Source: a bacterium
Lineage (GTDB): Bacteria; Armatimonadota; Fimbriimonadia; Fimbriimonadales; Fimbriimonadaceae
Assembly (NCBI GenBank): GCA_027485645.1
Contig: JAIXQR010000007.1
Location: forward strand, 434,001 to 498,000
Direction: 5' to 3'
Length of the DNA: 64,000 bases
Made by a program: the position numbers and the translations under genes. The notes under the pieces are model-generated. The model did not search any database. It was given only the letters and a program-made list of their open reading frames with translations, and was not told where the DNA came from. Positions 25,005 through 34,215 of the stretch are shown piece after piece; position 1 is the first letter of the stretch, and the number at the start of each line of letters is the position of its first letter.

Positions 25005-25601
25005 TTACTTCTGCTTTCGCTTTCGGAGGAAGCCGAGGGCGCCGAGGCCGAGGATGGCCATGGAGGCTGGCTCTGGCACTGGAGCAGCGGTCTTGAGCTG
25101 GACGTTGTCGATGGTGGCACCGAGGGAGTCGCTCTTACCGGTTCCGAGGAAGGAGAGCTTGTCCATTCCGCCGGTTCCCTGCAGGGTTAGGCTGAAGGAC
25201 TTCATGCTGGTCATGGTTGGCGAGATGCTGGCGACGATGACGTTGTTCCAGAGGATGTCGAAGGTTCCGCTGCTGGCGGCGACGTTCTTTCGGAGAGCGG
25301 CGTCGAGGGTCAGCGTGTAGAGGCCAGCGGTGGTGTTGACGTTCTGGCTGATCTTCGAGTTTCCGGCGGAGTCGAGTTCGAGAACCTGGTGTCCGGTTGC
25401 TCCGGTGACGCCGTAGACCGATGCGGCTCCGACTTCCATCGTGTTCTGCTCAGCGAACCAGCCACCGACCTTATCGTTCGGGTAGGCGCCCCAGCCACCG
25501 TTGGTGTCTGGCGATTCGAAGCTGCCATTGATGAGCAGGTCGGCGGAAGCGATTCCGCTTACGAGGGCGATTGAAGCAACGGCGGCAAATTTCAGGTTCA
25601 T
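25005..25601 (-). CDS. PEP-CTERM-sorted secreted protein
   Basis: 198 residues. Signal peptide MNLKFAAVASIALVSGIASA is cut before DLLINGSFESPD. The middle is a beta-sandwich of the DUF642 or carbohydrate-binding type (NGSFESP, GHQVLELDSAGNSKISQ, LSFLGTG). The C-terminus has the tripartite sorting signal: VPEPAS, a hydrophobic helix (MAILGLGALGFL), and RKRKQK. Such proteins are processed by an exosortase, not seen here. GGAGAC precedes the ATG at 25601, and the longer reading through the upstream repeat is rejected. Confidence 0.9.
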   Translation of the reverse strand: MNLKFAAVASIALVSGIASADLLINGSFESPDTNGGWGAYPNDKVGGWFAEQNTMEVGAASVYGVTGATGHQVLELDSAGNSKISQNVNTTAGLYTLTLDAALRKNVAASSGTFDILWNNVIVASISPTMTSMKSFSLTLQGTGGMDKLSFLGTGKSDSLGATIDNVQLKTAAPVPEPASMAILGLGALGFLRKRKQK

Positions 25602-25724
25602 GTTTTTGTCTCCGCCGAAGTTGTTCCTCGGCCTTACGAAAAGATGATGCCGGATTTGCGAGGGTGGTCGGGGTCCCGATTTAGCGGTCACGGGATAGCG
25701 GGACACGGTCCTCGAGGAGAGCGC

Positions 25725-26146
25725 CTTGCCTGGCTCTGCATGGCCTTGAGTGGCCTTGGATGGCGTCCGGAGCGGAATTAACAAATGTTCTCCCACGAGG
25801 GCGTTCGGGTTTGTTCGGATTGGTACGGAGGTCCGGTTTGTTTTTCGGGGCGCGGGGTGGAATTAATTAATGGTTCCCCCCAGGGAGATTAATTAATTAC
25901 AGCCGTTTTGGGGGGCGCTTTGTGTGGCTTTGCATGGCCTTGTGTGGCCTTGCGTGGCTTTGCATTGCTATTGGGACACCGCTGCGGGGTGGGAGGGGCG
26001 AGGAGGAAGAGGGGGCGGGGTTTGCGGGGGAGGGTGGGCTTTCTTGGGGGGTTTAGTTTTCTGGGGGAGCGGGGGGATCGGAAGGGCCGGGGGGCGCGGG
26101 GTGGTTTTGGGCGCGAAAATTTATTATTTAATGTTCCCGCCTTAGG
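25725..26146. repeat. Modular intergenic repeat, copy B (inverted relative to copy A)
   Basis: No gene is seen from 25602 to 26361. Modules: 10-bp TGGCCTTGNG-type units at about 25725-25764; a TTCGGGTTTGTTCGG block at 25803-25817; a TTAATTAA-flanked core at 25861-25900; five consecutive 10-bp units in exact register at 25921-25970 (TGTGTGGCTT, TGCATGGCCT, TGTGTGGCCT, TGCGTGGCTT, TGCATTGCTA); and at 26117-26146 the exact reverse complement of 4391-4420. It ends 215 nt before the BREX island. Confidence 0.75.
25985..26110 (+). other. G-rich strand-asymmetric tract with G-quadruplex potential
   Basis: About 125 nt with many G runs on the plus strand. Positions 26011-26038 alone hold five runs of three or more Gs separated by loops of one to four bases, the canonical pattern for a four-stranded structure. 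It lies inside repeat copy B, near the 3' end of the BREX operon. Confidence 0.55.
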
Positions 26147-26361
26147 CGCGAAACATAAATTTTCGTTTTCGGGGCGTTGCAGCGGGCCGCGCGCGGCGGG
26201 AGGAAAGATGGGGGACACACCTTAAAGGAGCGCGCGGCGGCGTTTGTCAACCATGGATTTTCACACGCTACAAACACTGCGGTCGATCCAAAAACGAGTG
26301 GCCAAATGACTGAGTCCAACAAAGCGAGACCAACAGAGCCAGCACACTCCAATGCCGTGGG

Positions 26362-26880
26362 CTACCCAAGACATTCTTCAATTTTCCAACGGCGGCCCGC
26401 GTTCGTAACGCAACCAAAATTGGCAAGAGTTTGCATAACGTATCGAACCCGGCGGTGGACCATGCCACGGTCCCCATAGATCTGCACCAGACGTTCGTAC
26501 AGGTGCTTCAACTCGACGTAGACAGTCCCTGCACTCTTAAGCTTTCTAAGAGTGCGAACGCAGTCATTAAAAAAAGAGTTTGATTGGCACAGGATGTCGA
26601 GACGGATGCCGTTCCTTTGCTCGGGCTCCAGATTCGAGAGATCCTTGTAAAACTGTTGGAGTGCTGCAGTACCAAGAGTCGATTTGTAACCAACCGTCCG
26701 TTGTAGTTGCAGCGCCGTCTTCTGCTGCGTGTATACGCCGCAAAAATGGGCAGACATGAATTCACGTAGCGTCCTTCTCAGTTCAGCTTCGCTGCGAGAA
26801 ATCAGGAACTGCTCCAAAGCAAAGTCGATCCATTCAGGGCGCAGTGCTCTGTCGAACAGAATCGGTATGCGCTCGCTCAA
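26362..26880 (-). CDS. brxA: BREX protein BrxA (DUF1819-like)
   Basis: 172 residues, small mostly helical protein: LALEQ-type start (ALRPEWIDFALEQFLISRSEAELRR is split by turns), REFMSAHFCGVYTQQKTALQLQRTVG, then QFYKDLSNLEPEQRNGIRL. Length, last position after pglZ and company fit BrxA, a DNA-binding component of BREX systems; assignment leans on context more than on a motif. The TTG start overlaps the pglZ stop (TTGA) and has GAGGTGAC upstream. It is the last gene of the operon. Confidence 0.72.
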   Translation of the reverse strand: MSERIPILFDRALRPEWIDFALEQFLISRSEAELRRTLREFMSAHFCGVYTQQKTALQLQRTVGYKSTLGTAALQQFYKDLSNLEPEQRNGIRLDILCQSNSFFNDCVRTLRKLKSAGTVYVELKHLYERLVQIYGDRGMVHRRVRYVMQTLANFGCVTNAGRRWKIEECLG

Positions 26881-28598
26881 CGTGTCACCTCAACGACAGG
26901 GACTATAGCCTCTTCGATGGTCAGACCGCCATGACTCACGCCTTGGACTCCAGGCAGATCGAAACTTTCAAGTTCGCGAGCAAACATTACGTACTCGTTT
27001 TGGCCAAGTCCGTATGGTCGAAAATCCGTTATCCCATGCGATGCATAAGATTGAAGGAGTGCATCATTTTGAAAGACGATTGCTCGCTTATGCCTGTGCT
27101 CAGGCAAGGAACCAAAATTTGGTCGGCCGGACCCCGTGCAGGCAATTTGTCCGTGGTCGGCCGTGATGACAACCTTGTACCCGTTGTCGAGTGCAGACTT
27201 AAGAATGCCAGTTAGAGGTGTTGAGACGCACCACCGCCTGGCGGCAGCAGAAATTGAATCAGCCTGGGGCAGAATCGCGTGGCCCATTGAATCCCAGAAT
27301 GTATCGACAATTACTATTCGCTTCGTCTTGCGAGCGAAGGCATGATCGAGTTTCACCGAATCGGATGGGGTGAAATAGCCTCCATCTTCGCCAAAGCGCG
27401 CTTTCCAAGCTCGGCGTTCGAACTCTTGACTATGTTCACCGGGGCCGAACTGGCTTGGCATCTTTCCTTCAAAGAATGCTCTTCGGCTTAATGTCGTAAT
27501 GGTCGGAAGAATTGCGAAAGCACCCCGAACATGCGCGGCTTTGTAGCCAATGAGATCTCGCCATATGGCTGAAATTGCGTACCAGCTCTCAACTCCCAAA
27601 GCATCGACAACAACGATCAAGAGCGGTTGATCTGCGGACTCCTGGTCTAGTTGCCTCACCAAGGTGTGGAGTTTCAGAATTTCCGGGCTGGAAGAAGTCA
27701 TCGCATAGGAATAGTTCTGACGCAGCCACTCTAGGAATACCTGGCTCATCTGGTGGCGGTCGTCTTCCCCAACATCGCCGGTACTCGCATAAGCACCATA
27801 TTCCAGCGCAAACTTTAAAACCTGGGTAGGGGACTTACTAACTGCTTCCCACTGGCCAAGCCAGTTAATGGATGGCTTTGAAGAATAATCCTTTCCTCCA
27901 TCAGAAACTTTTCCTGGACCAGTCCCGAGCGATATCTTCGCAGCGGTGGCAAATTCTTTGTTTGAGTGCAACAAAGCCGTAACTCTAGAGCGCGCCACAG
28001 CGTGCTCAGTCAAAACCTCTACAGCGTCTTCTTTTGGGAGATATGGTGGCGATTCAACTCGTTCCAAAAGAGTGCGAGCGACCGTTATCGGAAAAACTCG
28101 GCCCGATGCTGCAACCCGATGAAGCAACTCTGGCCAACCGTTCCCGAAAGTTAAGAATAATGGGTCAGCGCCGTAGAATGCCCTGCTGATCAGTACGGCT
28201 GTCTCCTCCGGAGTGCGGTGCGCTCGCTCCTCTTGATGCAGATTGAACAGTTCATCCCAATTTTCTTTTGGGAGTTCTTTCACTACATTGGCATGAAACT
28301 TACTGAAAATTTGTTGAATACTGATAGATTCCAACAGATGGTTCTTAAGACGGGACTCTATTAGGTGCTTGGGGTAGTCGGGTTCAACGATGACGAGCGG
28401 CCTGTCATCAGGAGCCAAATCGAGCCAGAGACTTAAGGAGTCCGGTGTGCCGTCCCAATAGTGAAGAGTCATCCCTCGCGCTTCAAGCGCGCTTCGGACT
28501 TCGGGAAGCTGCAAAAGTTCGTCACGGTCTTCGCAAAAGGTTGGGAATCCTCCAATAGAAGGACACAGATTAGCAACGATGTATTCAATCCAGCTCAA
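26877..28598 (-). CDS. pglZ: BREX phosphatase-fold protein PglZ
   Basis: 573 residues from TTG at 28598, giving the typical opening LSWIEYIV. A longer reading to 28628 would overlap the helicase more. AAGGGT lies upstream and the start forms a TTGA overlap with the helicase stop. The C-terminal half is an alkaline-phosphatase-fold domain: LLIVVVDALGVESWY (metal Asp), LPTITTLSRRAFFEGKMPSQ (nucleophile region), KVVITADHGQIACTG (Asp-His metal site), and GVSHGGLTIEEAIVPVV at the end. PglZ is the hallmark gene of phage-blocking BREX/Pgl systems. Confidence 0.92.
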   Translation of the reverse strand: MSWIEYIVANLCPSIGGFPTFCEDRDELLQLPEVRSALEARGMTLHYWDGTPDSLSLWLDLAPDDRPLVIVEPDYPKHLIESRLKNHLLESISIQQIFSKFHANVVKELPKENWDELFNLHQEERAHRTPEETAVLISRAFYGADPLFLTFGNGWPELLHRVAASGRVFPITVARTLLERVESPPYLPKEDAVEVLTEHAVARSRVTALLHSNKEFATAAKISLGTGPGKVSDGGKDYSSKPSINWLGQWEAVSKSPTQVLKFALEYGAYASTGDVGEDDRHQMSQVFLEWLRQNYSYAMTSSSPEILKLHTLVRQLDQESADQPLLIVVVDALGVESWYAISAIWRDLIGYKAAHVRGAFAILPTITTLSRRAFFEGKMPSQFGPGEHSQEFERRAWKARFGEDGGYFTPSDSVKLDHAFARKTKRIVIVDTFWDSMGHAILPQADSISAAARRWCVSTPLTGILKSALDNGYKVVITADHGQIACTGSGRPNFGSLPEHRHKRAIVFQNDALLQSYASHGITDFRPYGLGQNEYVMFARELESFDLPGVQGVSHGGLTIEEAIVPVVEVTR

Positions 28599-31285
28599 GA
28601 TGTTTCGACCCTTGCGAGGAACAAACAATCTAGGACTGGTAGCGCTTCAGCAGCACCAGCAATCTGTGCCCGGCGCTCTTCGTACTCCGTTTCCAACTCT
28701 TTGCGCCGAGCCTCGCGAACATTGTCCAAGCCGATCTGACCGAGAGATGTACGACGCGCAAGGTAACTCATATCCAGAGCGTTAAGCCTTCGCTTTGCAC
28801 GTTCTCGGGATTTAGAGACAACACTCTCGTACATTTCGTTCGCAGCGTTTTCGGCTAGCGACTCCATCATCGCAAATTCATAGGAATCCAACTCTTCAGT
28901 CAGGCGTATCCGTGCCTCGCGCGTAGCCAGTGCATTCCAAATTCGTTGGGCCGACTTTGCCAAGGATTTTCCATCGGGCTTACAAAACTGAGCGAACACG
29001 TGCTGCTGCCGCCAAGGACCGTCGGCAATTCCGACTCGCCAAATTGAAAACCAACCTTGCACCTCGAATCCTAAATTATCTAGGCGCAAGCTAGGCACTG
29101 ATTTGCCTGGGCAAAAATAGGGACGAAGTGAATTAATTTGCTCAACCACCGACTGAGACAGTTCTTGAGCAGAAACATCATCCATGAGCGTTTTCTGCTG
29201 AGAGCCTCTCAACGTATCCAGCCACGCCCGAAGCGGAACAGTCGGTATTTGGTCCCCCTCGGAGACGTGACCGGTGTAAAGAATGCGGGTTTCCCGCCCC
29301 TCTGCGGCAATACGCCGAATATCGGCGACAACTTGGTCGATTTCACTGTCTAGCGCCTTCGGGTTCAAAAGAGCGGTTCGAGCTAGTCGTTCAAAGTCCG
29401 ATGCAGCCTCAGTGGAATCGAGCACGTCACCCGTTTTGTCAACACCAAACTCGGCAAGTATCGTAGCAAGTTTCTGTTGCCACACTTCGTACACCCGCGC
29501 TTCGACAGAGTTCTCAAGGACCAGATTCAGTGCTCGCACTTCCTTGGTCTGACCAATTCGGTCAACCCGCCCGATGCGCTGCTCTACTCGCATCGGGTTC
29601 CATGGCAAGTCGTAATTAAAAATGACGTTAGCGAACTGCATGTTCAAGCCTTCGCCACCCGCGTCAGTGCAAATCAAAACCTGAGTCTCATCTCTGAAGT
29701 GTGTAACTGCTTCCCTTCGTTCAGTCAAATCCATCGAGCCATTCAAAGTGGCAACGGAATATCCACGAAGCTCCAAGAATTCCCGCAGCATTTCTTGGGT
29801 CGCGGTGAACTCCGTGAAGATCAGGAACTTCTTGCTTGGCTCGGAATCTTCTTGAGCTATACGAAGCATGTGCTCATACAGAGCTTCGGTTCTCGCATCG
29901 GAACCAGCGTTCTCAACCTGAATCGCTAAGTCAAGCAAGCGCTGCACATCCTGAACTTCGGTTGATGTAGATTCAACAAAAAAGAGCGCCGCTTGGGTCA
30001 CCTCGTCAAGGTCAGCATCTTCGGCCAAATTTTCTCCTACCACGGCTCGTTCCTTCGCCTCATCGTTTTGCAACACATCAAGGCGTCGCTCCAAGAATCG
30101 CCGAATCGCTCGGGTCGAACTGCTCACCAGGCGCTGAATAAGGATGAGCAACAGTCGTGAGCCTTTATCTCCAGTTCTGATAACCTTGTTGTAGCCTTCA
30201 ATCACGTAGTCGGATACTTCTTCGTAAAGCTGCTCTTGAAGGACGTGGCGAGATTCGAACGGGACGGAAATGAGCTTCGTTGAGCGAGCGGCAAAGAGTG
30301 GTTTGCCATCAGCGTCGGTGGCCGTTCGCTTTTCCGTACGAATGACATAGGGCTCAACAATCTCCCGATTAAGCGGTGTTCCCGGTTGAAGAGCAATTGG
30401 ATCAAGCAGGGATAGCAAGCGCCCAAATGCATCCGTCTTTCCTGAGTGTGGAGTCGCCGTGAGTAGCAGTAAATGCGGCGAAGCTTTGGAAATTTCCTTT
30501 GCCAGCGCATGCCTGGCGACTACGTCAGAAGCGCCGGCAATCTTGTGCGACTCATCGATGATGACTAAGTCCCAACCAGCGCCGACAAGGTCGTGGAAAC
30601 GCTCCAAATTGAACCGGTCGATGCGCTCTTGTGCCCAACCACGCTGGCCATCCTTGGGCTTTACAGAATCGACTGAACTGACAACCTGTGAGTAGCGCTT
30701 CCATTCGTTCTCGCCGCGGGCCGCAACATCCGCTCCCCAAGTTCCCGGCAGCACCAGATCAAATCGCTCACCAAACAGGGTGTCCATTTCCGCAATCCAC
30801 TGGAGCAACAAGCTTTTCGGAGCCAGAACTAGCACTCGCTCAACCAGCCCTCGGAGCTTCAACTCCTTGATCACGAGGCCGGCTTCGATGGTCTTTCCCA
30901 TACCAACTTCATCTGCAAGCATCATGCGAACAGGGAAAGAACTCATTGCCTTTCTTAGCACCCTGAACTGGTGAGGCAGCGGCAGAACCTTGCTGACCAA
31001 CGGAGCAAGGAACAGGTCAGAACCTAGAGCACTCCAGATCCGAGCGCCAGCAGTCACGGAAAGGGCGTCATCGAGGTCGAAGGCTCGAGCCTGTTCTAGT
31101 GAGTTCGCGGCAACGGTCTGAATCTGATTCGAGCCATCCACCAAGACTTTGACCACATCTCGACCGAAGAGCCTTTTTGCTTCCAGCACTTGAACCCATG
31201 CCCGAAGATTTGCGCTCCAAAGTCGAGAGCCAACCTCTGGCCAAGGGGGGATGGTCCCTGAAGAGTCGGTCCTTATCTGTGGCAA
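28595..31285 (-). CDS. brxHII: BREX SNF2/RapA-type helicase BrxHII
   Basis: 896 residues. Helicase motifs in order: MMLADEVGMGKTIEAG (Walker A, near residue 125), RVLVLAPKSLLLQW, LVIIDESHKI (DESH box), LLLLTATPHSGK, then KFLIFTEFTATQEML, VLICTDAGGEGLNMQ and PWNPMRVEQRIGRVDRIGQ in the second lobe. This is the SF2 helicase of type 3 BREX, related to HepA/RapA. The TTG start has GGGGAGG 5 nt upstream. It begins 58 nt after pglX and its stop overlaps the pglZ start. It may remodel or translocate on invading DNA; its exact job in BREX is unsettled. Confidence 0.9.
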   Translation of the reverse strand: MPQIRTDSSGTIPPWPEVGSRLWSANLRAWVQVLEAKRLFGRDVVKVLVDGSNQIQTVAANSLEQARAFDLDDALSVTAGARIWSALGSDLFLAPLVSKVLPLPHQFRVLRKAMSSFPVRMMLADEVGMGKTIEAGLVIKELKLRGLVERVLVLAPKSLLLQWIAEMDTLFGERFDLVLPGTWGADVAARGENEWKRYSQVVSSVDSVKPKDGQRGWAQERIDRFNLERFHDLVGAGWDLVIIDESHKIAGASDVVARHALAKEISKASPHLLLLTATPHSGKTDAFGRLLSLLDPIALQPGTPLNREIVEPYVIRTEKRTATDADGKPLFAARSTKLISVPFESRHVLQEQLYEEVSDYVIEGYNKVIRTGDKGSRLLLILIQRLVSSSTRAIRRFLERRLDVLQNDEAKERAVVGENLAEDADLDEVTQAALFFVESTSTEVQDVQRLLDLAIQVENAGSDARTEALYEHMLRIAQEDSEPSKKFLIFTEFTATQEMLREFLELRGYSVATLNGSMDLTERREAVTHFRDETQVLICTDAGGEGLNMQFANVIFNYDLPWNPMRVEQRIGRVDRIGQTKEVRALNLVLENSVEARVYEVWQQKLATILAEFGVDKTGDVLDSTEAASDFERLARTALLNPKALDSEIDQVVADIRRIAAEGRETRILYTGHVSEGDQIPTVPLRAWLDTLRGSQQKTLMDDVSAQELSQSVVEQINSLRPYFCPGKSVPSLRLDNLGFEVQGWFSIWRVGIADGPWRQQHVFAQFCKPDGKSLAKSAQRIWNALATREARIRLTEELDSYEFAMMESLAENAANEMYESVVSKSRERAKRRLNALDMSYLARRTSLGQIGLDNVREARRKELETEYEERRAQIAGAAEALPVLDCLFLARVETS

Positions 31286-31343
31286 TCAGCCTCCCCGATC
31301 GCACCAATCAGAGCGCTAGAGTCAATCTGCGAATTTAACTGCT

Positions 31344-34214
31344 CTATTCCCATTTGAACTCAAACTGTGTGATTTTCTGTGGCACCCGCTCCTTGGCGAT
31401 GTCGCAGTACATCACCAGGTCTTGGATTTCCTGCAGAACTTTGGGTGGGATCTTTTCGCAGACGCCGACGATGACGTCGTATTGCTTGCTATCCCAACAG
31501 TGGGCGAAACCAGCGAGCACCGCTTCGGTTCTGAAGAGCTTGAGCTGCCCCGTTCGTCGAACGTATTCTTGGAACTCTCGTAGCATTGCCTTTCGTCGCA
31601 CTTCTTCCAAGTGCTTCTCGTTATCGGGGTCGGGTACTACCCAGTTCTCATCATCTTCCCGGATGAAATATTGGTGGAGTAAGTCTTTAAGCTCCGGCAT
31701 CACCTCGTGGGTTCCCCAATCCTGAGAAGCCTGCATGAACTTGGGCGTCAGTTCGCCAAGGGTTTGTGGGCTCCGGTCGAGTTCATTACGAACCCACTGC
31801 ACCGCCGATTTTTCATCTCGAACGAAGATGGAAAGCTGCTCGACTTCAATGCCACGGGACTTGAGCGCATCGTAGCGAACAACCTGGCTGGGCAAGAAAT
31901 ACATGCCATCACGCTCGTAGCAAAGCTCTTCCAGCATGACTCGAAACTCGGATGCCGAAAGCGGAATCCGGGCGCCTCTCACCAAGTGGTAAGCAATCAT
32001 TCGGTCAAACAGCACTCCTAACGTTCGCTCAGCCAGTGATTCAAGGCTGCCTGTGCTGGTGGTTGGAGCGACCGGTAGCATTTCGAGATGCTGCTCGATG
32101 AACTCCCGCACGCCCTCTGGAGTCCCTTTATCTCGCTCGAATTGCTCGATGAAACGGGCAGTTGGCTTGTAACAACTGATAACCAAATCCTTCTTGGTAG
32201 CGCCGCTTGAGTTGACTTGCTTGAACGAATACTGACCTTTGTCGAGTACTCGAACGTCCGCAACTATGAAACCAACTCGCTCAAGCGCTTCCTGAATCGA
32301 GTTCCACACCGCATTCGCGCTATTGTGAAACTCGACGGTCATCCAGCGACCGGGCTTGAGCGACTTGTGAAATTGCGCGAAACACCTCTGCATGAGCGAC
32401 TGGTATTCTGGAAGTCCTTTTCTTTGAACAGAGCTTGTAATTGCTTCCGGCTTGTTGTCTGTAACCACTTCAAGCCATGCTTCCCAAAGGTAACTCAACT
32501 CGCTGTAATTTAGGTTTCCGCCAAACGGGGGGTCAACAAACATGTAGTCAAGAGACTCTGGCTTGAGGGCGACTGTGGCACTGCAAGTCTGAACAATCGC
32601 AGAGCCACACCTTTTGGGGAACTCAAGAGCCTTAGTCTTTTGTACACGGTTCTCCCAAGTTTCAAACGGTTGCACCTCAATAGAGAACGATGGAATGTAC
32701 AGCGTGCCCGACAGCGGCCCCCCAATCCAGCCACCGCCGCCATGAAAGAAATAGCTGACAAGCAGGCGGCTCAATTTACTCTGCCGAATCACCAGGCTAT
32801 CAAACTGCCAACGGCCGAGACGATTGAGCTGACACGTGCCTTGCAGTTTCGCATTAAAGGCTGCCAGGGTTTGAAGGTTGCGTCGAGTGTAGAAGTGGTG
32901 CACGTGCGAGATACCCGCCGGGTCATTTCGACGCGTTTCCTGACCAAATGGCATCCTCTCTCTGGGAAAACGACCGAGCACTGGCAGTCTTGCGATTAGG
33001 CTGACCACCGCTTCATCGAACGAATCAACCGGTCGTGAAAATCTTTTTTTGCCCACCACATAGGTCGCTAAGACCGGCACTTGTATAGCTTGCTTTATTG
33101 TTTCGCCAATGGCGTCATCAAAGAAAACAGCGTAACGGCGCTCGCACTTGGATTTAGCAAGGACAGCATTACAGCTAGGGCAAGGAAATTCTTCAAGAAC
33201 TTTTCCTTCAGCAGAGTCTACCGCTGCAATCCAAAACACTACGTCGGAGCTGCAGTTAGGACACACAAAGACATCCGACCATACAACGCTGTTTAGGCTC
33301 CCAAGAGTGAAACCGGAGGCGGAAAGCCCAGCCACGTATTCTCGTGCCCCGGATGCCGAGTTTGCCTGTGAGATGCCAGCCGCACACTGTTTTAGTGCTG
33401 TGGCCCATTCTTCGTCAGTCCACTTGTCCATCTCTCTATGAAGCGTCGCGTACATCCAACCGCAGTCTGCCTGCACATCTGCAAGAATTTGAGAAGCCTC
33501 AACTGCGAAAGCAGCTGCGTCGATTGGGTTGTTGTAGTTGGTCGCTATAAAAGTCGCAACTGGCGCGAGGTCATTTAAAACGGCGCTTCGTGCTCCAAGC
33601 TTGCTGAACGGCTTCGGTTCGACAAGATGCGGGTGTGGGTTTGTGCGCTTGGCTTCAATAGCTTGGTTCGCTTCCCAGGACTCCAGCTCCCAAATGTTGC
33701 CATCTCCACCGACCTTGTAACCGAGCGCTTCGACTTCTGTACGGTCACCGCAAAGCTGAGCAGCAACTCCGGTCATACCCGTTCCGCAGAAGCCGTCGTA
33801 CACCACGTCTCCAGGCTCCGTGTAGTGGAGGATGTAGCGCATGATGGCTCGATGCGGCACTTTGGTGTGATAGCTATGGGCATTGTAAATCGGGTGGTTC
33901 TTGCCCTCGCTCACGTCCGCCGCAAATGGCTTTCGATGGTAGTCGTCCGTCTCCGGGTCGAACGACTTGCCATGCTCCTTTAGCCACTCCTCAATGAACG
34001 GATTCGGGCATGCGGTGTAATACGGCGGGTCGCTAAGCGCCAGAATCGCTTCATCTGTGCCGATAGGAAAACCTTCAATCTTACGAAACTCAGGGTCTTT
34101 AAGCTTCTCGGCAAGCTTGGCACGATACTCCGCCCTAATCTTCTCCTTCTCCGGGTCTGGCGCATAGACTGCAGCAGTCTCATTGATTAACTGCGGTTGG
34201 TCTTCCTTTCTCAT
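31344..34214 (-). CDS. pglXI: BREX adenine-specific DNA methyltransferase PglXI
   Basis: 956 residues from ATG at 34214, with GGAGG upstream and one base after the brxC stop. The methyltransferase core has VVYDGFCGTGMTGVAAQLCG (AdoMet motif I) and FVDPPFGGNLNYSELSYLW (DPPF catalytic motif). An additional ILALSDPPYYTACPN near the start is typical of this large group. A zinc ribbon is visible: VCPNCSSDV followed after about 20 residues by PCPSCNAVL. This Zn-ribbon methylase is the type 3 BREX form. It would mark host DNA at a non-palindromic site. Confidence 0.92.
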   Translation of the reverse strand: MRKEDQPQLINETAAVYAPDPEKEKIRAEYRAKLAEKLKDPEFRKIEGFPIGTDEAILALSDPPYYTACPNPFIEEWLKEHGKSFDPETDDYHRKPFAADVSEGKNHPIYNAHSYHTKVPHRAIMRYILHYTEPGDVVYDGFCGTGMTGVAAQLCGDRTEVEALGYKVGGDGNIWELESWEANQAIEAKRTNPHPHLVEPKPFSKLGARSAVLNDLAPVATFIATNYNNPIDAAAFAVEASQILADVQADCGWMYATLHREMDKWTDEEWATALKQCAAGISQANSASGAREYVAGLSASGFTLGSLNSVVWSDVFVCPNCSSDVVFWIAAVDSAEGKVLEEFPCPSCNAVLAKSKCERRYAVFFDDAIGETIKQAIQVPVLATYVVGKKRFSRPVDSFDEAVVSLIARLPVLGRFPRERMPFGQETRRNDPAGISHVHHFYTRRNLQTLAAFNAKLQGTCQLNRLGRWQFDSLVIRQSKLSRLLVSYFFHGGGGWIGGPLSGTLYIPSFSIEVQPFETWENRVQKTKALEFPKRCGSAIVQTCSATVALKPESLDYMFVDPPFGGNLNYSELSYLWEAWLEVVTDNKPEAITSSVQRKGLPEYQSLMQRCFAQFHKSLKPGRWMTVEFHNSANAVWNSIQEALERVGFIVADVRVLDKGQYSFKQVNSSGATKKDLVISCYKPTARFIEQFERDKGTPEGVREFIEQHLEMLPVAPTTSTGSLESLAERTLGVLFDRMIAYHLVRGARIPLSASEFRVMLEELCYERDGMYFLPSQVVRYDALKSRGIEVEQLSIFVRDEKSAVQWVRNELDRSPQTLGELTPKFMQASQDWGTHEVMPELKDLLHQYFIREDDENWVVPDPDNEKHLEEVRRKAMLREFQEYVRRTGQLKLFRTEAVLAGFAHCWDSKQYDVIVGVCEKIPPKVLQEIQDLVMYCDIAKERVPQKITQFEFKWE

Positions 34215-34215
34215 A

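Noticed and set aside
25602-25796. N-terminal extension of the PEP-CTERM protein through the repeat region
   Set aside because: GGAGAC and a clean signal peptide mark the ATG at 25601; the extension is encoded by the intergenic repeat.
25921-25970. CRISPR-like array
   Set aside because: Units are 10 bp with no spacers; CRISPR repeats are 23 bp or longer with unique spacers. No cas genes.
28598-28628. Longer pglZ start at 28628
   Set aside because: It has no ribosome site, and PglZ proteins normally open with a (M/L)SW-type N-terminus, found at 28598.
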